Source: Trichostrongylus colubriformis
Lineage: Eukaryota > Nematoda > Chromadorea > Rhabditida > Trichostrongylidae
Reading direction: 5' to 3'
Assembly: GCA_963978905.1 (NCBI GenBank)
Contig: OZ022258.1
Coordinates: 49,274,591 to 49,338,590 of the forward strand
Length of the DNA stretch: 64,000 bases
Part shown: one piece after another, positions 49,801-61,800 of the stretch
How positions within the stretch are numbered: the stretch's first letter is position 1
Layout of the letters: each line of letters starts with the position of its first letter
Translations under genes and position numbers: made by a program
The notes under the pieces: model-generated
What the model was told of the DNA's origin: nothing
Seen by the model: only the letters and a program-made list of their open reading frames with translations
The model's database searches: none

Positions 49801-52800
49801 GGCGCGAACTTTCAGCAAGTTGACGAAGTTGTCTATATCTTCGTTAGGCGAGAAGTGCATCCGAAAGCACTCGAATCGACGACGAAAAAGGCTCTTCTTG
49901 GTCCCAAACAGTGTTTTCAATACTCCTAGGGTATCCATCCAGTTAAGTTCACTAGGCTCCTTAGGAAGAATGTAACGAGAAAAACGAGTGTGACTCACGG
50001 CGTCTAGAGCGGAGACGAGCAGACGAGTCTTCATTTTCTCTTCCATTTCTTTGCAGTCGATTTCAAAGATGTCCTTGTGTCGACTGTACCATAAGCTGAA
50101 GCAGTCATCTTGTTCCGGGTCGTAGGCAAACTTATCGATTCTTCTTGACATCCTGTCAAAGAGTGACTCCTCCGTTGTGGCATTGGTGGTCGACATCTTC
50201 TTGAACAGATCGACAAGCAGTTTCTGCTGATCGGCCAACATCTTCAGCAGATCCTTGTATGGAGCGTCTTGTCTTGTGGTGGCGATGGCGGCGGCGGGTT
50301 CCTTGCAGTCGTTATCCTGATCGCCAGTTGTTGTGTCCTTGTCGGCAGGTAGAGAGCAGGAAGCTTTATTGGAAGGCATGACACACAATTGAGACGAACC
50401 ATACCATAGAAGCACTTATATAGAGCAACTGTTGATGTAAACATGTTTGGTAGTACAATCATACATAAACAGTGTTCATTGCTTTATTCACAGTGAGATC
50501 ACTCGGCTGCCCCAACAATATTCAAAATGGCATCGACGCTGATCATCTCCATCGATTTTGCCTGGACTCTATGCCGCACTAGGACCCATTTATGAGTTTT
50601 TGTTGTGAAGACCGCCCACTCGGGATGCGCCCTGCCAACTGTAGCTGGATCTCTTTCTTACAATCAGGAGCTCATCGTTGACCCTAATCCATCTTTTCCC
50701 TACGTTTGGGCCATATTGGAACCCAATTAACAATTTTCGGTCTGAAAACGGAGCATTTCAGCGCACGCTCCGCCCACAGTGGGCGGAGCTCGGCTTGGTC
50801 GATGGGTGCTCTTTATTCCTTGTCCCATACTAACCCATCCCAAACTTGTCCCCCATCTCCACATGTTGTTTTTCATGTTATGCCTAACTTGGTGATATAT
50901 AGAGAGACGGACGGACGGACGGACAGGGAGACGAAGCGTTGTATACATTGTAGGGTCTATGATTAGTAACCAAATTTGTTTCAGATTAGTTTTCTCATTT
51001 AGTTTGTTCCAGACCTGATAGGTTTTGCAGCTAAAAGTCACATACCTATCCGTAATTCGAAGTTCTGAAATGAATCACGATTCAGCTGATCGAGTATCTG
51101 GGACATTGCCAGGGCGAATTCAATCATCATCGTAGCATTACGATACATCTTCAGATTCTGTAACTACTGAAACTCATACAAATGTAAGGACAACAACAGT
51201 TGACTGTTGATACGATTTAACTCATCGATAGCTTGAGACAATAAAACTTTTCGTTCAATCCGTTTTTATAAACAAAATCTCAGATGTGAAGAAGGTGGAT
51301 AACAATTTCTTCTTCACATTCAACATCGAATTAGTCAAACTTTATCCAACACTGATCGAATGCTTCGGGAGTGTACATCGTAAGATCATCAGTCTCGGGG
51401 TGTGTACCGTTACCTCTGTAGAAGGCAAGGTAGTTCGTAATGGGAGGTCGATATTAACCGGGCGATGAACGACGTACAGTTTCTCGATAATGTTTAGCAT
51501 TCCAGATCGCGCACGACGTCAGCAAGGCGGAGAGAAGGATCGGGCATTCGAGAGAAGTCGCGCCTCGTCGGCCAGCCGAGCCTCGGCCCGACCGTCAGAT
51601 CTTCTGTGCTGTGTTGTGTATTATGTCTGGTAGGCAGATAAACTGACACCCAAAATTGTGTGTTATTGACAGCTGATGGGTAGAGGACAGACGACAGACT
51701 CCATGCGTCTAGCACGATCTCGGGCTGTGCCAAAGACGAGGCGCCGTTCTCCTTTTGGTTGCGCCGCTTGAAGGACGTTAGGCGGATGTGCCCGGTCCAA
51801 CTGACCGAGGAGCAACGCGCTTACTTTCCCATTGGCAACCTGGACGGAGTGACGCGTGAGAAGGGGAAGGAACTTAGCGCGGAGGAGCAAAAAATTACGC
51901 ATCGTTTTCGGTTACCTCCGCACGTTTCTCGAGAGTCCGCAGCAGCGGTACGTCGCTCGCCAGAAACTATCCATCTGTCGACAGTAGTCGTGCGAGTCCT
52001 GCACGGCGTTTGCCAACCGTGTTCTTAACTTAGTCAGAGCAGCCACTTCGGGCAAGACCCTGCGATTCAGCGAGAACGCGTCCTGGACGAGTTTGTGACA
52101 CGCCTAGGCGCTGATGTTCGCTATTTTGTCAAACTCGAAAACACCCTTTCGTTTGAGCAAGCCGTCGCGAAGGCCCAGACCGTTGAACAGCTCCTCATTG
52201 AATATCGGATCGCGGAGATGTTGAATTCAGAGGCCACGGAGCGAACAGTCGCCATCTTGTTCCGGCACGAGTTTCCCGCCGTCATTTGCATGACGACAGC
52301 TTTGCTGCTCAATACCACCAAACCAGGAGGCCTGTTCCACGAAGCCTTCGCATGCTGCTGCACCATCATCGGGGACGAAGCTCCGCAGATCCCGGAATGG
52401 TATTTGTCACGCTCCCCACTCGTTTTCCGTTGAGCCGGCACTTATAAATCGGAGACTTCCACCAGCTCCAGCCCCACCTCCGGTGTCCAAGGACTTCGCT
52501 AGGCGGGAGAGGAGTCATGAGCCTACTGCTCAGATAGGACGTGCCCCTCGCTCCGCTATTGACTACATTCCGCACCCATCCAGCCATGGATGAGCTTCCC
52601 AACATGCTCGTTTGCTCGTTTACGATGGAGCGCATGTCAGCGGAACATCGGCGCACAGGCGCAGTGGGCTGATCTGAAGAAAATCGTTGCCGAACCCGCA
52701 AGTGCCGTTCGTCCTGGTCGACGTTCGCGGCATCTCTCACACCTCGTCAACGTCATCGCACCGTAACGAGGCGAAAGAGCACCGCTGCCGGGATTTCCTG

Positions 52801-55800
52801 CGTGCCCTGTTATCACGCGATGCCCAGCATCTGCCCTCGGGGTCATCTCCTTTTATAGGAAGCAGCAACTCTCTCTTCATGAGTACGCCAGTCGACTAGG
52901 ATTACCCGTCCGTACCGTCGACTTAGTACAAGGCCGCGAGATGGACGTGATCATCGTGCTAACGACACTCACAGACGTCAACGCATCCATCACCGGGCAC
53001 TTCTCAAAGCAGTGCGACCTCAAGCGTATGAACGTCGCCTTGACGCGGTACAATCACGGCCAATTCGTTCTAGCTTCGCTCCGAGCCCTCAAAACCCTAT
53101 ATAACTGGAGCCGACTGATCGATTGGGCAGGCAACAATGACACCATCGTCGAACGTCTCTCCTCCCGGATTTCTTCGCCTAAACATCATGCATAGGTCAG
53201 TGACCTTCTTCGTTCGTCTCATTTTCCTCGTTTTCCTTTTTTCTTTCTTTTCTTTCCATTCGCTTTCATCAATCACAACCGAACAGAGCAATAATACAAT
53301 TTATATTCATATCATACTATTTCTTCTACTATTTTTTCCTTTTTCATTTTCCTTTATGCCTTCTCCACCACCCTTGTACTGCAACGTCGGAGGGCGGATG
53401 TTCTGGATGAAAGGGAAAGGTGTAGAAGGCGAGGTAGTTCGTAAAAGAAGATCGATATTAGCCGGGGATAAACCACGTACAGTTCCTCGATGATGTTCAG
53501 CATTCTAGACCACACGCGACGTCAGCAAGGTGGAAAGGAGGATCGGGCATTCGAGTAGAGTCGCGCCTCGCCGGCCTGCCTAGCTTCGGGCGCGGTCGTC
53601 AGATATTCTGTGCTGTTTTTGATATTTTTAATTTTTGATAACTGCTGTTTATCGCCGCAGCTCGCGATGCGAAAGTTACTACAAGGATGCTGAGTTATGG
53701 GCAAAAGCTTTCAGCTTCACGGTTCGATGCCGATATTGGCCAACCGGCTCAACACGTTATACGTGTGAGTGCTGATAAGCTATGGTAAACATACCATTCA
53801 AAAGCTGAGTTAAGGTGAAGGTGGTGTCGGTAGTGTAATGGATTAGCACATATCCCCGGAAAGGATGAAGTGCGGGTTCGAGTCCCGTCCGGCACCGAAG
53901 GTTTTGCCCATAACTCAGCATCCTTGTAGTAATTCTGTGCTGTGTTCTGTATTATGTCTAGTAGGCATATAAACTGACACCCAGTATTGTGTGTTATTGA
54001 CTGCTGATGGGTAGAGGACAGAGGACAGACCCCGTGCACACGGACGATCATGACTCGCCTGAAAATCGCGCGGCTGCCCGCAGCGAGTGCGAGTTGTTTG
54101 CACTTTTATCTGTTTAAACAGCAACAACAACAACATGGGCGAGCCTCCGAGACTTCCAACCTGCAATCTTTGAAGATCGTTCACGGTACCTGTCCAAGGC
54201 ATCCTGAGCGGAATTCCAACCGACTGCGACAAGTCGTACTGATGGCGTTGCGAGTGCGAGACCGCAACGCGATTTTCAGACGTAACGACACACACCCCTA
54301 CTTCTTCACATTTAACATCGAATTAGTCGAACTTTATCCCACTCTGACAGAATGCTCGGAGGGTGTACTTCATGAGATCATCAATCTTCGTAATAGCCTC
54401 CTGTACGTTTGTTAAGTCAGCCGAATCAACTCGGCGAAACCCGCAATTTCACCACCCTCTTCACAACCTTGCTAAGATCTCTGCACATTGGATAGTGGAT
54501 TCGAGTGATACTGTGTAGTTCCCTCAGATATTCTGGCCAGGGTTCTTTCGCCCTCTTTTTCCAAATAAATGAGTATGTCGTAATTCCTCCAGAGGCAGGC
54601 TCAGGACATGGGAAGTGACATCGCAGACCATAACAGCATTGTTTGAGCAGGAAGAGGTCAGTGGCTTTCAAGAATTGAAGCTACATTCCTTGAGAAGCTT
54701 TCGACAAGAGCCCGACAACGAAGTTAACTCCGCTGTTCTAAGTAGACGTAAACGCCGCAGGTGTTTTAAATCCCGACGGCGTCGACGGACGGCTTCTTAT
54801 TTTCATTACGATGAAAGCAGGGAGCCATAGCTCTCTTTTGCTTATACAGCAACATTTCAGAAATATTTTGCCACATTACTTCCACCTCTTTCGTTTCTCT
54901 CTGTTTGCATATTTGGCGGATGGGAGAAGTGAGCAAAGTGACTTTTTGCCTCTCCCTCCCCTCACCCACCCATCTGAGGCATACGTTAAAGGTAAATCTC
55001 AGCAGATAAACGAGAAATAATCTGTCAATCGTTAGGTAATGTTAAATTATACTTTTACTGCGAATAAATGATGAAGTTACTATGGCATGATGACGTCATT
55101 CTTGAAATGAATGTGAAAGAACAAACGCATCTACTTCAATTGCTGTGTATTATTGAATTCAAGAAAAAAGCGATTTGTTCAGTTGTATTGCGCGAGGAAT
55201 CCTTACGAAAGCTTGTATATAGACCAAACTTTCTATCGATTATCGATTGTTCATGCCGAATATGTGAAACCCACAAGATTCCGTGCGTCGCCTTTGCTAC
55301 TGATATTGATGATGTTGTTGTTGGTGACAGTGACTTGATTGACACTGCGACAGTCGTCATTGAATTCCTGAAACGTTTTAGCCGCTTTTTTCAGAACAAA
55401 TGAGACTTTACCATCACTTCAACAGAACAACAGAAAGAATTTTGCCCTTTCTGCAGTAATTTGCGCTTTTTTTCAAAACCGTGAATTTCAACGTTTTCCT
55501 CTAGAAAATCTTGTTACTTACACAATCATCAAGATCTGCTTCCATTTCATTCAAGCCAGCAGCAGCCATGTAAGTGCTGGAGACTGTCTTGATTTTCTCA
55601 ATCGATGAGAATTTTGGCTTCGAGAGTAGCTGGAAGAAAATATATTTAAAATTTTATGAAGTGAAATATATAGAGATACGAAAAAATATAAGAAAACTAT
55701 ATCCAATTAGGAGAATGTTAAAAGGGAAAAGTTCTGAACAGGAGACAGTCAGTATGTCAGTCAAGTCTGAGCCATCTTCCAGGTTCAACCCATATCTTCA

Positions 55801-58800
55801 GCCAGGTATATAACTATAAAGTTGTCAGGTGTACAATTGAAGGAATCGTTCACGGCAATTCGAGTTCTTCTGTTACCCCTATGTTTTTGTTGTATTTGCT
55901 TACTAAAGGTCACATGCAATTCATTTACGCGACAAGACAAGAATCCGGCTTAGATAGAGCACCTCAAAACGTTGTCCGCGGGAGTGGGGCGTTTGAAGGA
56001 GGCACGAGGGCTCTTAGAGCACGGAAGAGGTCGTTACGTGGTCAAGGACGCAGTGTGAGAAGCAAATCATGCCGACGACAGCTGCTCAAAGACTGATTGG
56101 CGACAATCCAAACAAGTTGCTGTTCTACCAGTATTTTTTCGATTTCTGCTTCGAGTCAGGGGAGTTTTTCGATTCTTTTGGTGTCTCTGTCAATGTACTG
56201 TATCTAGCAGAACGATTTTAAGGGAAGTAGAATTCTAGAGTTTTGAGGAAAATCCCTTTACCGAATGAGATAATCGCTATTCGCCCCAACCTTATCAAAT
56301 TCACACACGATTTCGTTGAGAAGTCGTAGGCATTCGAGCTTTCGACTGGTGTCCCATTGGCTCCAGAAGTCTTTGAAATTCGGAATGGAAGCAAACATCA
56401 CGCAAACGTTCTCATGCTGGCGTGCATACAACTCCTGAAATAAAAATTTTTAGGGGTTTTCAGTTATCCTGGAATATTTGCGGCAGAGCTTTCATCCACA
56501 TTCTTTATAGATCCAAACAGAAAAGACCAAATATGTGCGTTCATTTCATTTGTTACTCCGAAGACAATGGAGGTGTAAGCGAATCTAAGCGATCCATTCA
56601 TCCCCTCATTGGTGAGCCGGATCACCTTTCATTAGCAGACGAGCCGCCAATGATTGCTAGCCTGCTCCGCCCATCAGGTAGCAGTTTGTCTAGCGCGCCT
56701 ACACACAGTTAAAGACGGTGGTAGGGAGGATGCGAGTAATGAGAACAGTCAACCAATGCTGAAAGCTACAAGTTAGAAGCTTACGATTAATTGTGGCTGA
56801 TTTTTTGTGAAAAGAATCACCCCCGAGCTTTGTAAGGGTCGTTTTTAAACAGCTACCACCTGTTTTAACGTGCTCCGCCCTTCCTTTCGTTAACGTAATC
56901 CCCTCCTCAGAAACAGCGGCGGCTATGGCGCTTATTTTTCGGGTTTTTAACCGTTGTATTCTGTTCTTCATGACTTTCGTACTATACACTAAGCACTTCA
57001 ACTTCCATTTTCAACAGTCTTCCCATATTATTCCCGAACTACCCGTATCACCGCCTTTGAATGAAGAGCCAAACGGGACTCACATTAACTGGGCGATCCG
57101 GTGCAAGGAATTTGCAAGCGACACTACTAGGCAGAATGTTTTCAATGAGTAATTTATTGATGTCCTGCATCGTTTCAACATCACGTTCCTCGTTCTTGAA
57201 CGAGACATTACAAGCATTTTCCGCTTTTCTTTCGTAATTCGTCTGAAACTGTCCTTTGTACACCTTCACTTATAAGCTGAAAGAAAATCATTTTTTTTTA
57301 TTTACTTGTGTAACAATAGCAGAACTGTGAAGAACTAGAATTCATTAAGGATTTCGAGCTATAACATTCGCTTTACTGTGAAATGAAGTGAATCACCACA
57401 GGGATCCTACTCGGAGCTGCGCTCTACGTAATCCAATCCGGAATTATGGTCAAAGGAGACCCTCAGGAGTGAGAGAAAAGCAAGCAATGGCCCTGATTCA
57501 CATGGGATCGGGCTTTCGAAGATTTTTAGTTCGGAGTATCCTCAAAAATGAAAAAAACGTTATCACCGTACAATCCAGTCGATGAAAAGTACCAGAACTA
57601 GCAGAAATGAAAGGTTGATGGCGACAGTTGTGAGTTGGTAGCTGAAAATAATCATTAATTTCATAAATTGAGCTAGTATGGCGACAAAATATTTTATTTT
57701 CCAATAGTTTTGATTTTGAAGTTTAAGTTTTCACGGTTCCTTAGAAAATCACCTTCGGTTTCATCTTATCACTCCATTACTCCTGCAACTAATTCTTCTC
57801 ATTCTCCGAAATGTGTTCAGGGTAAAAATAATTACAAAAAAAATTAAGAAAAATTCGAATGAAATTTGTTCCATCCGAAATCGAATAAGGCATAATAGAG
57901 CAAAAGCTCTTGATTGTATACGTAATAAAATAAAACTAAAATAGAACTGAAAATATTTCAAAAGAAAGTACGGCGCCCATGTATGTACTATGAGGGTGGC
58001 AGATGGCACTCAAAAACACATTTGAAGTTACAATAGAGAATTAATTCCATTACAAATCTTCAAAACATGTAATATCAACGTGTCCGATTGCCATGAGGAT
58101 TTTTTATTTTGAAATGTCGAAGGTAAATAAACAAACAAAATCCTGCCTATGATGATCTCCTGTGTGTGGAGTGTCCCCCCCCCCCCCCCCCCAAGGCTTA
58201 GGCTAAATGCTTGGTCCTTGTTATTTCATTGTCTCTTTTTTGTTCTTTGTGTTTTTATGCGTATATATTCTAGTATTATGTTTTTAATGTGTTGGAAGGT
58301 ACTAAGATATCAGTGCGTGGTTTTTGCCTAAGCCTTGAGGGGGAAGAAGCTTCGGAATGGGTGAATATTTTTTAGTGTAGCAAATATTTTTTTCACCCTT
58401 TTTCTGGTTGAGGACACTCCTCGAAGCTCCTTCTTAACCTCTCAGGCTTAGGAAAAAATTCCCACTTCTTAGAAATTTTTTTTGAGCACCACCCTCACAG
58501 TACATGAGCACCGAAAGCTCAAAACATTGAAATGAGTACCTCAGAAAGCTCTGTGCTGGTGTAGCTCCGTAGACAGGGAAAATCGACAGCAAAATTTCAA
58601 AAATAACAAAATCAATAGTGAACAGAATGCATCGATACGAATAAGGAATGCGATACAGCAGAAAAACCGAAGTGATGTGAGAGACGCAGACTGAAAACGA
58701 AGTAGGCCGAAGATCATCTTCGCAAAGTCACATCCGAATAAACGGAAACAATGCTCAATATTTTTCGAGGAGAAATTTGCCTTAATATCAATTTGGGCTC

Positions 58801-61800
58801 TATTTCGGTGTAGGGGGTGATAATTTAGGCTTATACATTCAAATTCACACCTTAACCACACTGAAACATGACAATAGAAGTTGCACGGTCATGTTAGAGA
58901 GTCAAAGTAAGCGGGGGATCTGGAAATCGTCCAAAAAATTGAAAGAGTAACATTAAGAGTTCGCGGAAAAGACCAGATATGTAGGTATTGACTATTTATT
59001 CTGCTACGACCTTTTTCAATTTATTTTTCCAAAGACAGTGATCGGAGTAACTACTGAATGTAAAAAACTGAAGATTATAAAAGTGTTCAGTAGAATGAAG
59101 AGGAAAGGATCTTCGTTCTTGATGAGCCAATACGGCCCTACTCCAGCTCCTGCCTTCCCTTATCAGTATAGCTCCTCAATTTATAAAAGTGAGATATTAG
59201 ATAATTGCACGTACCTGGCATAAACACCATCGAAGTGAACGGTTTCACTCCGTACAGATCAGATTTGGCAATAATCATCTGCAATGGAAATTTTATCAAG
59301 TTTTCAATAAAATTCACCGATCAAAACACGATAAACTCTGAGGGCTCAGCCCCTGAAAAAATCATATTCTTCTGGATCGCATCCTATTCTAAAGGTTCAG
59401 TGACGAGTCGAGGTGCCACTTGAGTGATACAAGGTAAGAGGCCCATCTTATGGGAAGGCAAGCATGGCTGGATTAAGATGTATTCAAGGGAGACAACAGT
59501 TAGAGCACGACATGACGTCCTCAGCAACTTGGAGCCATGAATTTACGGGTAATTCCAAAAATCTATCATTTTTGCTTACTTACTCGCACTTTATCGTAAC
59601 GATTTGGCGGGTTTCATCAACTTCGATGCTCATTAGGAGGCGGGCGGCATCTTGATGACCAGAGGTAGAAGGATTTTTAGGGGCGTCGGGCACTACCCTC
59701 CTCAAACCGTAGAACGTTACCGCGGTTCTCCTAAGGCTCTGCCACCAATATGTTATTACTATAATGTTGTACACCTCTTAAAAGACGTGGAATTGGGGAG
59801 TAGGAATTTCTGTGACTAGACCTAAAATACGGCAAAAAACACCTACATTCCTTTCGATAGCAACGCTTAAAATGTCAAAATCCGGCTTGATATCACTGAA
59901 TTTTAGACAGCGATTACACAAGTTTGCAGGCGAATGCGCGCCTACCCTCATTGGCGCAATAAGCTGTAAAAAGGAGCGGCGGGAATGGGAATGTAAAAAA
60001 AATATGCATTGTGTGACTCTAATCCGCTCTGTTTGCCCACAACCATTAATTCTCTCCTCTTCCTTTGATATCTGTGTCAAACCAAACTAAGAAATGCTCA
60101 CGTGTGGTCCAATAGCGATGAAAGATGAGATCAGGAACGAGATACTTGTTAGTAGTGTATGGGCATATGGACAAATACGATCGAACAACGTAAGAATGAT
60201 GAGCAATAACAGTGTGAAAAATTGCTGTATAACAATTGTATGCTGCACGTCGACCCTGAATAATTTTTATACGATTACGATATTCATAAGACCTCATAAG
60301 AGTACATATAAAGCTCTATCAGGTTTCACACCAGGAACTGTCTATCATATATGGTGCATTCGATAAAAAGCAGTGCACAATATATAATAGCGACTTTCAG
60401 TGAATACTTACAGACTAATTTACTTAGAGGCGCATTTTATGATAAGAAGATTAATCGACTCATTTTCTCGATAGCAAACCTCCAGGCCCTGGTAATTATC
60501 CCGGCAGCACCATTTTTGCGCCGTTAAGGTGCGTCATCGCGGCGCTCCACCTGCTCAAACCCTCTCCGATTACACCCGGGTGTGTACCATTAGGACAGAA
60601 ATTCCGCGCTGCGGCGTTCGACGTGTGATACGATGGTGCGACTATGCACGCGGTATTGGATGGGTCCTGAAGCGATGACGGTGCTCAACCGCTTTTTCTA
60701 GGCGTTATCACATCTTCAGAACCTACTCGCACCATCTCGAGGGGCATAAACGCGACCTCAGGAGTTTTCTATCCTAATGGCACACATCCGATCACACCAT
60801 TCTGAGCCGCCTTATTAGTCATGAGACAATGCAAAATGGGTGTGGTAACAGTGGGTTTGAGCAGGTGTATCGCCGTCGGAGTGTAGAGGCGCGAAAAGGG
60901 TGCAACTTAGTTACCCAAGGATTTACTGGCCCAATAAAGTAAGACGACTAATCTATGTCATTATATAAAAGTAATGTGAGTTGGTTGTGGGTTGTGCATC
61001 GGCTGGCCCTTGCTAGTCACTGCGTATAGGCCAAATCGCATTCACATACCACCACGATCTGATTTTCGAAGAAGAACGCGCAGCACATCTCAACAGAACT
61101 GATCAGCGCCAAAAAATTTATCCTTTTATACTATGAGTGTGAGAGAGGCAAAGGGCACGCGGGATGAAATGCAAGCTCGTGAACGAGTTGACGCCAGCCA
61201 TCACTGGTCCCCGAGAAAAACGCACCAATAACGATTGGCGTGGATCTGCCCATCACCTTGCAGTTCGCGCGGCATTCACATTAGAGGCTACATAATGATT
61301 GAGGGCATATTGAATCAAATTCTGGTGCACTCACGGACAATAAAGTCGACAAATCATAATATTGCCGAAGGCAGCCGGTAACGAGAGAAACAAAAACATC
61401 ATACAATCGGAAAAGTTGCATATAATCGCTTTATTACTGAAATGAACTGCCATTCCCATAAAAAATCCACTCAAAGTCAGTCGTAGGGTGAAGTAAGATG
61501 CCTTACCTGAATGGCCATAGAAGATAAGGCGAAACCTGACTCGTTGGGTGGCGGCAGTTGAACATGTTATTAATGCTAGAATAAAAAGGCTAATGAAATC
61601 AGCCATAAAATAATGTGCAAAATATACAGACTCTATTCATTCTGCACGCCGCCCCGTTAATCCGTCAGAGCCAGATTTTTGAAGCGCTAGCAAAGTACAA
61701 ACCAAAACAAACTGAAAAATTGGTATTAATTAACGGAAGGATATCAAGATGCTTTGTGTCCTTCGTGAGCAAAGGTCGCATTGAAGACATTTAGTGACTG

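Larger units (their letters stand above)
45953..50517 (-). mobile_element. Intact Ty3/Gypsy LTR retrotransposon
   Basis: The 4565-bp element has two 189-bp LTRs that I read as identical base for base. It has TG...CA ends, a 5-bp duplication ATATT, a primer-binding-site candidate, a polypurine tract and one unbroken gag-pol frame of 1409 codons from the ATG. Identical LTRs mean very recent insertion. It lies in the intron between adenylyl cyclase exons 51046-51157 and 45238-45362, in the same orientation as that gene. Without it the intron would be about 1.1 kb. Domain order (protease, RT, RNase H, integrase) is that of Ty3/Gypsy, close to nematode K02A2.6-type elements. There is no envelope frame. 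Confidence 0.95.
53425..54021 (+). repeat. Direct repeat right of helicase pseudogene, interrupted
   Basis: It is the partner of 51420-51690. It is split by the retroposed insert at 53617-53932. Confidence 0.8.

Noticed and set aside
50380..50415. GTG start giving a 1421-residue Gag-Pol
   Set aside because: The codon at 50415 is GTG and lies beside the TATA box, probably upstream of the transcript start. The ATG at 50379 is the likely start.
59592..59733. Possible cyclase exon reading [16 protein letters not shown] to IVTIKC
   Set aside because: The splice sites look usable, but exon 60102-60224 joins 59215-59278 directly in phase, and including this segment would create a stop.
60424..60488. 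Possible adenylyl cyclase exon reading [20 protein letters not shown]
   Set aside because: It looks cyclase-like and has an acceptor, but its end phase fits neither the membrane exon at 60102-60224 nor the exon at 62600.
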